Assembly: GCF_017573505.1 (NCBI RefSeq)
Contig: NZ_JAGEOJ010000036.1
Coordinates: 18,917 to 82,916, forward strand
Direction: 5' to 3'
Length of the DNA stretch: 64,000 nt
From: Actinomadura barringtoniae
GTDB lineage: Bacteria; Actinomycetota; Actinomycetes; Streptosporangiales; Streptosporangiaceae
Every line of letters begins with the position of its first letter. Positions within the stretch are counted from its first letter, which is position 1. Positions 41,500-50,637 of the stretch are shown in pieces. The translations under genes and the position numbers were made by a program. The notes beneath the pieces are model-generated. The model was not told the origin of the DNA. It did not search any database and saw nothing but the letters and a program-made list of their open reading frames with translations.

Positions 41500-44400
41500 G
41501 TGGCTAAGGGCATCCGGGAGCGCGAATTCCAGAATCTGATGATCCAATGGTCCCTCCCGATGGGCTGGGCCTTCACAGCGGGCCGGTCATTGCCGCGTGA
41601 GACGACGCAGACGGTGATTGTCGGTGAGTTGCGGGATGCCATCGTCCGACTTAATCCTGGGGTGATCGCCGGGTTCGACGTGGACTCGGTGGTCGAGGAG
41701 ATCGCCGCCTCGGTCAATGCTGTCGAAGGCGGGTTGGTGCGAGCCAACGAGCAGGTGCTGCACCTGCTGCGCGGGCGTAAGGAGTTTCGGGACGCCGACG
41801 GCGTGTGGCACGCCCTTAAAATCATCGACTTCGAACTCCTGGCAGCCAATACCCTGGTGGTGTCGGACGAGGTGACCATCACCGTTCCCGGCAAGAGGCC
41901 CCGCCGGTTCGACCTCGTGTACTGGGTCAACGGCCTGCCCTTGGTGGTAGTCGAGGTGAAGTCCCCGACCGCGCAGTCCGGCTGGGCGGACGCAGCCCGC
42001 GAGATCAACGACGTATACGCCACCGAGTATCCGTGGTTCTTCACCCCCAACGTCTTCGCAGTCGCCTCCGACGGGCTGAAGCTACGGTTTGGTGCTGCCG
42101 GTGCCCCCACGAACCTGTGGCAGCCGTTCAGGTCCACCGCCGACGACGAGAATCTGTCCGGTCAGGTCGACGTGCGGCGTTCCGTCGAGCTTCTCCTCAA
42201 CCCGGCGACGGTCCTGGACATGCTGGCCAACTTCGCTCTGTTCGACACCTCGGGGGGCAGGGTGGACATGAAGTACCTACCCCGCTACCCGCAGATGGAG
42301 GCCGCGCACCTGATCCACAAGCGAGTCTTGGAGGGCGGATCGAAGGGCCTGATCTGGCAGCACCAGGGGTCCGGGAAGACGTTGCTGATGGTCTTCGCCG
42401 CCTCGCTTCTGCTGGCGGACACCCGAACCGAGTCGCCCACGATCATCTTGCTCTCGGACAGGACCCAGCTCGTCCGGCAGACCTCCGGGGTGTTCATCTC
42501 CGCAATGGGAGGTGCCCACTTCCACCAGCCCGCCACCAGCCAGGAGCTGCGTTCGCTGCTGGCCGACGACGTGCGCGGCGTCATCTCCACGACCGTCCAC
42601 AAGTTCGCCGACGCCGGCAAGAACCTCTCGACCCGAGCCAACATCATCGTGATGGTCGACGAGGCACACCGCACCCAGTCCGCCAAATCGAGATCCCTGG
42701 CGGGCCAAATGCGTGCAGCGTTGCCGCACGCGAAGTTCTTCGGCATGACCGGCACCCCCGTCAGGAATTTGGCAACCGACACCTTCGCCCTCTTCGGAGA
42801 GGAGACCGACCCGGGTAGGGTCCTGCACCGCTACTCGGTGTCCCGGTCGCTGCGGGACGAGGCGACCGTCCCGGTCATGCTGGACCCACACCCGATCTCC
42901 TTCGAGATCAACGACCAGGCGCTGCAGGCCGAGTTCGACGAGTTCGCCGACGACTTCGACCTCGATGACCCTGACCGGGAGCTCCTGTCCCGCAAGTTCG
43001 GACGCCTCACCTCGGTGTTCACCAATCCCGACCGCATCCACACTGTCTGCCAGGACATCGTGGACCACTACCTGGCCGGTCCCTACCGCAACGGCCTCAA
43101 GGCCCAAATCGTCGCCTACAACCGTGAGCTGGCCGTGACGTACACGGACAAGATCAACGAGCTTCTGGCCAGCTTCGAGGCGTCACAGGTGCTCGCCGCG
43201 GTCGGGAAGCATGACCAGATCACCGCCGAGGTGAACATCTCCGTCTCAGACGCCAAGGGCGAAGACCCCGCCATGCGGCCGTTCCGTCTCTCGGAGGTCG
43301 AAGAGGAGCAGCAGAAGCGCCGGTTCCTCACCCCTGACGATCCGCTGTGCTTTCTGGTAGTAACCGCGAAGCTGATGACGGGGTTCGACGCCCCCAACGA
43401 GGGCGTCCTCTACCTAGACAAGCCGATGAAGGCCCACACCTTGTTCCAGACGATCACCCGCCCGAACCGCACCTGGGTGTCCCCAACCGGATTCGTGAAG
43501 ACCTCCGGCGTGGTCGTGGACTACATCGGCCTGGCCGAAGAAGTCCAGCGGGCCGTCGTTGATCCCACCGCGCCGGAGGCCGGCAAGGGCGGCGGGTTTG
43601 TCACCGACCCGTCCGAGCTCGTCGCCGAGTTCCGCACCACCTTCGCCCGCATCGAAGACCTCCTCATCGACGTGGACGACCTAGACCTCACCGTCCACGG
43701 ATACGAATCCGTCCGAGCCATCAACGCCTTCCTGGACGCCAATCCCGACGCCGCCGAAGCGTTCACCAAGGACTACCGGCTACTGGCCCGACTCTACCCG
43801 CTCATTCACACCGACAAGCGGATCACCAAATACCAGGACGGTTTCGGGCTGTTCGGGTCGGTGTACACGACCCTGCTCAAGAAGTCCTCCGACGAGGAGA
43901 GGAAGGAACGGCTCAGCGAGCTTGGGCCGATGGTCCTGGAGATCATCAATGCGCATGTCCACTCGTTCTCCGTGGTTGCCGCCCAGGAGGAGCCCCTTGT
44001 CCTGGACGCCCAAGGTATCGCCATCCTCAGGGAACTGCTGGCCCTCGTCCGCCCCAAGCCCGGCGAGGACGACGGCGAGGACAAGCCACCGCCGTCCGCG
44101 ACAGAGATCCTGGATCACATCAAGGCTTCCCTTGACAAGGGCGTCGAACCCGGGTCCGCGAAGTACACCGCCCTCGCAGAGCGGATCAAGCTGCTGCGGG
44201 ACCGGATTATCCAAAACGCCCAGGACGCCCTGGAATTCCTGTCCGAAGCACTCCGGATCGCTCGCACCATCGTGAACGCCCAAAAGCACCCCGACGAAGC
44301 CGTCGTGCTGGACGAGGACCACGTAGGCGTCCTGTCGCGAATCATCCACGACCACGCACCGCCCGGACTCACCATCACGGAGAGGAACCTGGCCGAGGAG

Positions 44401-44574
44401 ATCGACCAAGTAGTCACCCGCTCCCTCACCCGGTCATGGGACAACGCAGACGCTCGCAACCGTGGCGTCCGCCGCGCCACCGCCGCAGTCTTCCGCCGCT
44501 ACCTGCTGAAGCCAGTAGGGGAGCCGTATGACTCCACCGTCGCCTACATCGAAGCCCACTACCTAGTCGACTGA
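41500..44574 (+). CDS. hsdR: Type I restriction endonuclease subunit R
   Basis: A 1024-aa motor/nuclease subunit. The N-terminal PD-(D/E)xK nuclease is visible as RRFDLVYWVNGLPLVVVEVK. SF2 helicase motifs follow: Walker A QHQGSGKTLLMVFA, DEAH box in IVMVDEAHRTQSAKS and motif III FFGMTGTPV. GTG at 41500 begins 3 bp after the hsdS stop. With hsdM and hsdS it forms a complete, apparently intact type I system that cuts unmodified invading DNA. Confidence 0.95.
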   Translation: MAKGIREREFQNLMIQWSLPMGWAFTAGRSLPRETTQTVIVGELRDAIVRLNPGVIAGFDVDSVVEEIAASVNAVEGGLVRANEQVLHLLRGRKEFRDADGVWHALKIIDFELLAANTLVVSDEVTITVPGKRPRRFDLVYWVNGLPLVVVEVKSPTAQSGWADAAREINDVYATEYPWFFTPNVFAVASDGLKLRFGAAGAPTNLWQPFRSTADDENLSGQVDVRRSVELLLNPATVLDMLANFALFDTSGGRVDMKYLPRYPQMEAAHLIHKRVLEGGSKGLIWQHQGSGKTLLMVFAASLLLADTRTESPTIILLSDRTQLVRQTSGVFISAMGGAHFHQPATSQELRSLLADDVRGVISTTVHKFADAGKNLSTRANIIVMVDEAHRTQSAKSRSLAGQMRAALPHAKFFGMTGTPVRNLATDTFALFGEETDPGRVLHRYSVSRSLRDEATVPVMLDPHPISFEINDQALQAEFDEFADDFDLDDPDRELLSRKFGRLTSVFTNPDRIHTVCQDIVDHYLAGPYRNGLKAQIVAYNRELAVTYTDKINELLASFEASQVLAAVGKHDQITAEVNISVSDAKGEDPAMRPFRLSEVEEEQQKRRFLTPDDPLCFLVVTAKLMTGFDAPNEGVLYLDKPMKAHTLFQTITRPNRTWVSPTGFVKTSGVVVDYIGLAEEVQRAVVDPTAPEAGKGGGFVTDPSELVAEFRTTFARIEDLLIDVDDLDLTVHGYESVRAINAFLDANPDAAEAFTKDYRLLARLYPLIHTDKRITKYQDGFGLFGSVYTTLLKKSSDEERKERLSELGPMVLEIINAHVHSFSVVAAQEEPLVLDAQGIAILRELLALVRPKPGEDDGEDKPPPSATEILDHIKASLDKGVEPGSAKYTALAERIKLLRDRIIQNAQDALEFLSEALRIARTIVNAQKHPDEAVVLDEDHVGVLSRIIHDHAPPGLTITERNLAEEIDQVVTRSLTRSWDNADARNRGVRRATAAVFRRYLLKPVGEPYDSTVAYIEAHYLVD

Positions 44575-44908
44575 CAAATGAACGGGAGACGAGGCCGAGA
44601 GCTATCAAAGCCAGCCGTATGCCCCACGACCCCGATCGGCGAACGGTGGCGGATTCTGGTTGAGGCACGACGCTGTTCCCACGGTTTGGGCTCGGGCCGC
44701 CTGACTGACTTTCTCTAGGCCAGATCACCCTTGGGGGCGCAGTCGTTCCTCAACCAACCTAGTCACTGCCCCGCGACGTTGTGGGAGCCATCGCCGGATG
44801 TGGTCGGTTGGTGGCGATTTCCGTACAGTCTGGTCCGGTTTATGTCGACGGCCAGATACGATCAGCAGTCGGAGTTCGGCTTCATGGTCGACTTGGGGGA
44901 CTGTCGGC
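44575..44908. other. Intergenic region between hsdR and the ABC-3C operon
   Basis: About 330 bp without a supported gene. It separates two defence operons and should hold the promoter for the ABC-3C genes. No repeat or strong dyad was noticed. Confidence 0.55.
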
Positions 44909-45865
44909 ATGCAAACCCGAGTACTTGAGCTGTGGGAACGCGTGTTCGTGCGGGACATGCTCAGCGCCAAGCTCAATGAGTTGTACGGCAACGGCTTCGA
45001 AGACTTCTTCCTGGATCTCATGTGCGCACGCGATCCGGCCTTTTTCGACATCCGCACGCGCGGCACGCTTGGCGACCGCGGAGCGGACGGCCTGATCCTC
45101 GATGGGGATAACCTCTTCGCCTGCTACGGTCCACAGACCATCGACGAGTACGAGATCAAGAAGAAGATCAAGAAGGATCTGACCAGCGCACAGCGGCAGC
45201 GGGCCGGCGCCTTCGAGACCTTCACGTTCGTACACACCGATCGACGCGGTATGGATCCCGTGGTCTCGATCGCTCTGTCTGCGGCGAAGAAGTCGTTCCC
45301 GGAGTTGACATTTCACAACTTCGGGTACAGGCGGTTCCTGAACGAGATCGTCAGGCTCGATCGTGAGCAGATCGAGGACCTGCTGGGGTGTCAGTTCCCC
45401 GCGCAGAAGGTCGTATCAGGCGTTGCGCTGCGGGACGTCCGCCCGCTGCTCGAACACCTCGCCGAGGAGCGCAAGCCCAGCGTCGGGCTTGCTCCGCTGC
45501 CCCAGCCCTCTGTCGCGAAGATGGAGTTCAACGACTTCTCCGCCGATGCCATGAACCAGATGATGCTGGCGGTACCTCACGTCCCAACCGTCAAGACCTA
45601 CTACGACAACGTGATCGACCCTGTCGAACGAGACGAGGTCGCACAGGGGTTTCGTGAGCACTACCTGATGCTGGCCGAGATCCACGACGACCCCGATCAG
45701 ATCCTCGAGGAGCTGATCTTCTACATCCGCGGCAACGAAGCCACAGGCTTCACAGAGTTCTTGAACGCGCTCGTCGTCTTGATGTACTTCTTTGAAGAGT
45801 GCGACATCTTTAAGGTGCCGCCGCCTCCCGACCCAGCGGTCCCCGATCCGAGAGTGAGCCGATGA
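44909..45865 (+). CDS. ABC-3C system effector: nuclease-like N terminus plus ABC-3C C-terminal domain
   Basis: A 318-aa protein beginning MQTRVLELWERVFVRDML behind TTGGGGGAC. Residues 20-140 look like a restriction-endonuclease-type fold: GTLGDRGADGLILDGDNLFA (Asp60) followed by the CYGPQ strand and a Lys-rich helix (EYEIKKKIKKDL). The expected Gln/Glu before the strand end is replaced by Ala, so catalysis is uncertain. Residues 205-318 (MEFNDFSADAMNQMMLAVPH, then FTEFLNALVVLMYFFEECDI) match the C-terminal domain that ties effectors into ABC-three-component systems. It overlaps the next gene by 4 bp. Confidence 0.85.
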   Translation: MQTRVLELWERVFVRDMLSAKLNELYGNGFEDFFLDLMCARDPAFFDIRTRGTLGDRGADGLILDGDNLFACYGPQTIDEYEIKKKIKKDLTSAQRQRAGAFETFTFVHTDRRGMDPVVSIALSAAKKSFPELTFHNFGYRRFLNEIVRLDREQIEDLLGCQFPAQKVVSGVALRDVRPLLEHLAEERKPSVGLAPLPQPSVAKMEFNDFSADAMNQMMLAVPHVPTVKTYYDNVIDPVERDEVAQGFREHYLMLAEIHDDPDQILEELIFYIRGNEATGFTEFLNALVVLMYFFEECDIFKVPPPPDPAVPDPRVSR

Positions 45866-46128
45866 TCGTCCCCACCAAAGGAGTCGCTCCACAACGAGCG
45901 CTGCTCGCCGTGGGGGCCCAGATCGTCCTCGCGACCGGCACTCAGCCCGTCACCGTCACCCAGGCATGGCGAAGGCTCCTCACCTGGCGCGAAGCACACC
46001 ATCATCGAGCCCCTGTCCCGTTCTGGTGGTTCGCATTGGCTCTAGACGTGCTGTTCGCGATGGGCGTGGTGGACCTAGACGATCGCAACGAACTCTTGAT
46101 GTTCCGCCCCCGGCCAGATGCTGCGTAG
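45862..46128 (+). CDS. ABC-3C system middle component
   Basis: An 88-aa small protein, ATGA-coupled to the effector and overlapping the ATPase gene by 11 bp. Sequence is helical and winged-helix-like (ALLAVGAQIVLATGTQPVTV, then FWWFALALDVLFAMGVVDLD, ending ELLMFRP). Position and size match the middle component (MC) of ABC-3C systems, which bridges ATPase and effector. It looks like the MC class that goes with DUF2326 ATPases. Confidence 0.82.
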   Translation: MIVPTKGVAPQRALLAVGAQIVLATGTQPVTVTQAWRRLLTWREAHHHRAPVPFWWFALALDVLFAMGVVDLDDRNELLMFRPRPDAA

Positions 46129-47860
46129 CCTCGGAGCTGATGACGAGCGGTTCAAGACCCTTCATTTCCGCGAAGGTCTGAACCTCCTTATCGCTGACCA
46201 GACTGATCACTCCGCTGACACTGACAGCCGCAACGGCGTAGGCAAGTCGAGCACGGTGGAACTCCTGCACTACCTGCTGGGGGCGAACACCCAAAAGCAG
46301 TCCCTGTGGAGCCAGGAGGCTCTGGCCCGACACCGCTTCAGGCTGGTCATGGACTGGCCCAGACAATCCGAGCCGATCACGATCGAACGCCGGCCTACCT
46401 CCTCCAAGGTCTACCTCCAACCGGACGTATCGCGGCGAACGGACGCGAATCTGTTCGGCGAGCAGTTCGCAGCCGAGATCGGTCTTAAGGACTGGCAGTG
46501 GACCATCGCCCGAGACCTCTACCACGTCCCCTCCACAGAGACCCCGGTCAGCGGACGGACGCTGATGTCGTTCACCATGCGGAGGGCTGACACGGGCGGC
46601 TTCCAACAGCCGACCAGCACCTTCTCAGGCCAGTCTCCTCATGAGGCAATGATCTGCCTCAGCCACCTGTTCGGCCTCGATGTTGGCCTCGCAACCGAGT
46701 ACAGGACCCTCTCGCAGCAGGACACGACACGAAAGAAGCTCGTCGAGGCCGCCAAAGACCCCGTATGGGGCAAGATTGTTGGACGGTCGGCGGAGCTGCG
46801 TGGAGAGATCAGCGCTGTCGAACAGCGCATCACCGAGCTCCGCCAACAGGTCGATGCGTTCCAGGTTGTTCCAGGCTACGAGGACCTACGCCGGGAGGCC
46901 GACGCACTCGACCGGCAGATCCGTGAACTCCGAGACCTGGACGAGGTCGAGCGCCACAACCTCGAACAGATGATCCGCGCCACTGCCGAGGTCGAGGAAC
47001 CAGACGACCGGTACCTCGAACAGGCTTACAGACAGCTCAACATAGTTCTGGCCGGTGAGGTTCGTCGGCGCTTCGACGAGGTGCGTTCCTTCCACCACAG
47101 CATTGTCCGGAACCGAGACAAGCAACTGCAGGAGGAGACGGAGCTCCTCCAGCAACGCCTCGCCGAGCGCGAACGAGAACGCGAACAGCTGGGACAACGA
47201 CTCGCCGCGCTCCTGCGCACCCTGCAAGAAGGCGGCGCGCTGGATGCGCTGACCGCGCTGCAGTCCGTCCTTGCCCGTGAGCAGGCGACACTGCAAGCCT
47301 TGAGGAATCGCTTTCAAGCGGCACAGACCCTGGAAGCCAGCCGCCGAGAGATCGAAAGCCGACGCCTCGCTCTGGAATCGGCGATGACCGACGACCTGAA
47401 CGATCGAACAGAGATCACCTCAGAAGCCAGTCGACTATTCAACGTCTTCGCCCGGCAACTGTACGGACAATCCCACAACCCCTACCTCGCATTCGAGGCG
47501 CGCAAACAGCGCCTCGACATCGAGGCGAAGATCGACGCTGACGGAAGTCGCGGCATCCACAACATGGTGATCTTCTGCTTTGACCTCACGGCTGCCGTAA
47601 TCGCTCACCGAAACCAACGAGGCCCTGACTTCCTAGTCCACGACAGCCATCTCTACGACGGCGTCGACGAACGCCAGGTTTCTGCGGCCCTTCAATTGGC
47701 CGCCGATGTCATGTCTGACGAAGGCATGCAGTACATCGTCACCATGAACTCCGACGACCTCCACAAGGCCGAGACCAAAGGGTTTGACCCAGACCCGCAC
47801 GTGATTGAACCGATTCTCACCGACCAGCCTGACGGAGGGCTCTTCGGCTTCCGGTTCTGA
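46118..47860 (+). CDS. ABC-3C system ATPase (DUF2326/RecN-like SMC-type)
   Basis: A 580-aa ATPase. The N-terminal head has strand FREGLNLLIAD and Walker A SRNGVGKSSTVELLHYLLGA (about residues 38-57). A central coiled coil of ~200 residues follows (ISAVEQRITELRQQVDAF; EREREREQLGQRLAALLRTL). The C-terminal head has GIHNMVIFCFDLTAAVIAH and a Walker B/D-loop region PDFLVHDSHLYDGVDERQV. This arrangement is that of RecN/SMC-like DUF2326 proteins. It would sense a DNA or protein signal of invasion and license the effector, by analogy with described ABC-3C logic. Confidence 0.87.
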   Translation: MLRSLGADDERFKTLHFREGLNLLIADQTDHSADTDSRNGVGKSSTVELLHYLLGANTQKQSLWSQEALARHRFRLVMDWPRQSEPITIERRPTSSKVYLQPDVSRRTDANLFGEQFAAEIGLKDWQWTIARDLYHVPSTETPVSGRTLMSFTMRRADTGGFQQPTSTFSGQSPHEAMICLSHLFGLDVGLATEYRTLSQQDTTRKKLVEAAKDPVWGKIVGRSAELRGEISAVEQRITELRQQVDAFQVVPGYEDLRREADALDRQIRELRDLDEVERHNLEQMIRATAEVEEPDDRYLEQAYRQLNIVLAGEVRRRFDEVRSFHHSIVRNRDKQLQEETELLQQRLAEREREREQLGQRLAALLRTLQEGGALDALTALQSVLAREQATLQALRNRFQAAQTLEASRREIESRRLALESAMTDDLNDRTEITSEASRLFNVFARQLYGQSHNPYLAFEARKQRLDIEAKIDADGSRGIHNMVIFCFDLTAAVIAHRNQRGPDFLVHDSHLYDGVDERQVSAALQLAADVMSDEGMQYIVTMNSDDLHKAETKGFDPDPHVIEPILTDQPDGGLFGFRF

Positions 47861-48186
47861 CGCACTGCACCGCCTTCAACCCGCTTCCCATCGAGATCCA
47901 CCACAGGCACCTCGACCATTCCCATCGAGACGTGGATCTCCCAGGGCATCATCAAACGGCTGGAGCTCGGTTTGCGGGTCGCACCCGCCTCGCAGGGGAG
48001 TGGCCGAGATAGCTCACAGGCGCCTTCGGTTCGCCTGCCATGGCAGCTGGGTTTGCTCATCCGTAACCAGTGTCGGGCGTGTCAGCCCTGACCTGTCAGG
48101 GCGGTGAAGGCAATCCTGGAACGACGGTGATCTTGTGCGTGCAGTGGCGGATTGCCGGACGAGGACGGGCTTCGGGGAGAGGCGAG
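47861..48186. other. Intergenic region before the BTAD protein
   Basis: About 325 bp; no gene supported. The open frames lack actinomycete third-position GC bias and a ribosome site. Confidence 0.5.
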
Positions 48187-50409
48187 ATGGCGGGAATCGG
48201 ATCGGCGCAGCTCGGTGGTGTGGTGCGCGGGGTCTCTTGGGTTGCGTACGCCACGGTTCCCGTCGGGATCGTTGCCGGGGCGGTTGTTTGGAGTTCGCCG
48301 GTCGAGGCAGCTTCGGGGCGGCGTGATTGTGGGGACCTGAAGGGCGCGGCGTCGCAGATCTACGGCAGCGGTGATGAGCTGTGCAAGAACCTCCTCGGTG
48401 AACTCGGTAAGAAGAGCCCTGATATGGGCAAGGCGCTGGATCCCAACCGAGCACCACAACACCACAGCGGAACGAGTTCGCCACGCAAGACTCAGACCGC
48501 CACCAAATCCCGGCGTTCCGGCTCCAGCAGGAATCACCGCTCCAGCGCCGGGAGGCCTGACTCTGCGGCTCCAGCCGCTCCAAGCGTGCCCCGGAGCGGG
48601 GAGGGCCAGCCCGGCAAGCCGCAGGCCGAACCGCGGAACAAGGCAAAGGCTTCGCTCACATCCGCCCGCCCGGCCGTATCAACCTCTTCTCGCGCCTCGG
48701 CGACCCCGCCGGCGGCTGTGCCCTTCTCTCCGAGGGCGAACGCCGAGACTGATGATCCGCAGTTCCCTGGCTCGGCGTCCTGGCTGCTCGGTACGGCTGC
48801 AGCGGGAACCGTCGCCGCCTTCGTCGGTGCGCTGGCGCTCAAGCACCGCCCCGGGCTGGCGGGTCTCGGTGGCGTTGGGCTGCTGCGACGAAGGGGAAGG
48901 GCCCGTCATAAACGGTCAGAGGCTCTGCCACCTGTAGTGCCAGCTGCGCGGCATTCTGCCCAGGAGCGGCCGCCCGTCCCGCTCGCTCTGGGGGCTAGGG
49001 ACGGAGTCCCCGTCGAGATTGACTTGGCTCGTGCCGATGGCCTCCGGCTGATCGGGATGGGTGCGGCTGGTGCAGAGCGCGCCTTGTTGCTCCAGGCCAT
49101 AGACAACGCGACACGCGGCCGGTGCCAGGTAGTCACGACGAGAACCGCTCTGTGCAGAATGCTGGGCGATGCGACCGGAACACAGGTTGCCCAGGCGCCG
49201 CTACCGGGGCTGCACGCTGCCGCCTCGGTCGCCGAGGCGCTCAATTTCATCGGCGGCGAAGTCGTCGGACGGACAGCAACTATGCAGGATAGCGATGACG
49301 ATGGCAGCCCTGGTCCTGACGAAGGTGCGGCTTTGGTTCCGTTGGTATGCGTGCTTGATCCAGTCGAGCAGGCGACCCGCACCGAGTATGAACTGCGGCG
49401 CGGCGCGAGTCTGGCAATCGGCGGCCTCCTGCTAAGCGATTGGCCTCACGGCACCACGCTCGCTGTCGACAGCAGCGGCGTGATCATGGACGCCACCGGG
49501 AAGGCCGCCGAGACCATGACCGGAACCCAGGCAACACTGCTGGCAGAGGCAGACGCTCGGAAACAGCTCGTGGCCCTGGGCCTTGTCGGCGATGCTCGGC
49601 TGGCTGCCAACCGAGGACCAGGGACAGCTCCGATGGCTACCGTGCGGGCCACCGGAGGACACGCGCCGTCTGTGCTGATCCGGCTCATCGGTGGCCAGTA
49701 CGTGATCGAGGGGAGAAGCGGGACCATCAGCCTTCCGCCCGATCACCGAGCGTTGCTTGCGGTGCTGGCCGAGTACCGCGGGCGACTGATCGATAAGGCC
49801 ACGATCGAGAACAAGGTCTGGGGGCCGGGCGGGTCGCCTAAGGTCAACCGGTTCGACGTGGTGATGAAGGAGACCCGCACCAAACTCTGTGAGGCGATGG
49901 GGCTGGCGACCAACCAGGGCACTCGCCTCATCGAGAACCCTCGGCATGCCGGTTACCGCGTCAACGCCGAGTTGATCGGCTACGACGTCTGGCAGCTCCG
50001 AGACCTGCTCGGCAGAGCCCGGACTGCGCACGCTGACGACAAGTACACCGCTCTAGCGGAAGCCGTAGAGAAATACACCGGTCCGTACCTAGCTGATTTC
50101 CAGCAGGACTGGGCTCGGCCCGAAGCCCGCGGTCTCGCTCGTGGAGTATTCGGCGCTCTGGTCCAACTCGCAGGCCTTGAGACCGACCTTGAACGTGCCG
50201 CTCTTCGGCTGGACCATGCGGCCGAACTGGATCCCGTCGACTCGCTTGTGTGTCGGCGGCGGATGCAGACGTATGCGGAGCTGGGCCGGATCGCGGATGT
50301 CCGTATCTGCTATCAGCAGTTCACCGAGCATCTCAAGCAGCGCGGGACCAAGGTCGATGCCCAGACCACGGCCCTCTATCGGGAGCTCGTCGACATGGCT
50401 GAGGCATGA
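48187..50409 (+). CDS. Membrane-anchored wHTH-BTAD regulator-like protein
   Basis: A 740-aa protein. ATG 48187 follows GGGGAGAGGCGAG. Helix 1 lies at about residues 18-37 (WVAYATVPVGIVAGAVVW). A Ser/Pro/Arg-rich disordered segment follows, then helix 2 near residue 200 (LLGTAAAGTVAAFVGALALK). The cytoplasmic part has an uncharacterised alpha/beta region, an OmpR-like winged helix (GTISLPPDHRALLAVLAEYR, then PKVNRFDVVMKETRTKLCEA) and a C-terminal BTAD/TPR-like domain (GPYLADFQQDWARPEARGLA, AYELGRIADVRICYQQF-like end). It resembles SARP-type activators tethered to the membrane. Confidence 0.85.
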   Translation: MAGIGSAQLGGVVRGVSWVAYATVPVGIVAGAVVWSSPVEAASGRRDCGDLKGAASQIYGSGDELCKNLLGELGKKSPDMGKALDPNRAPQHHSGTSSPRKTQTATKSRRSGSSRNHRSSAGRPDSAAPAAPSVPRSGEGQPGKPQAEPRNKAKASLTSARPAVSTSSRASATPPAAVPFSPRANAETDDPQFPGSASWLLGTAAAGTVAAFVGALALKHRPGLAGLGGVGLLRRRGRARHKRSEALPPVVPAARHSAQERPPVPLALGARDGVPVEIDLARADGLRLIGMGAAGAERALLLQAIDNATRGRCQVVTTRTALCRMLGDATGTQVAQAPLPGLHAAASVAEALNFIGGEVVGRTATMQDSDDDGSPGPDEGAALVPLVCVLDPVEQATRTEYELRRGASLAIGGLLLSDWPHGTTLAVDSSGVIMDATGKAAETMTGTQATLLAEADARKQLVALGLVGDARLAANRGPGTAPMATVRATGGHAPSVLIRLIGGQYVIEGRSGTISLPPDHRALLAVLAEYRGRLIDKATIENKVWGPGGSPKVNRFDVVMKETRTKLCEAMGLATNQGTRLIENPRHAGYRVNAELIGYDVWQLRDLLGRARTAHADDKYTALAEAVEKYTGPYLADFQQDWARPEARGLARGVFGALVQLAGLETDLERAALRLDHAAELDPVDSLVCRRRMQTYAELGRIADVRICYQQFTEHLKQRGTKVDAQTTALYRELVDMAEA

Positions 50410-50478
50410 GCCTCTCTGAGGCGCAAAGGTGCTACTAGGGGAGCCAGGTATGCGCGATGCGGTGAGCACAGCCTGAGG

Positions 50479-50637
50479 ATGAGGACGCACGCCAGTGACC
50501 GGGCGCGCATCAGGAAGGCCGTAGAACGCCCTGGGGGCGATGTGACCCGTGCAGTCGGGCTAGGAGCCAGCGGATCTCAGTACTGTCGTGAGGAGCCAAC
50601 GCCCGCCGTGGTTATGGCCATGATCGAGCTTCACTGA
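50479..50637 (+). CDS. Small ORF, hypothetical (52 aa)
   Basis: A 52-codon frame starting MRTHASDRARIRKAVERPGG and ending AVVMAMIELH. The stretch RIRKAVERPGGDVTRAVGLG recalls Fis-like helix-turn-helix sequence. There is a GAGG near the start and good GC skew. It overlaps the convergent phosphotransferase by 7 bp. Weakly supported. Confidence 0.35.
   Translation: MRTHASDRARIRKAVERPGGDVTRAVGLGASGSQYCREEPTPAVVMAMIELH

Noticed and set aside
47692..48060. 122-aa minus-strand frame after the ABC-3C ATPase
   Set aside because: It overlaps the ATPase 3' end, lacks a ribosome site and shows no recognisable domain.
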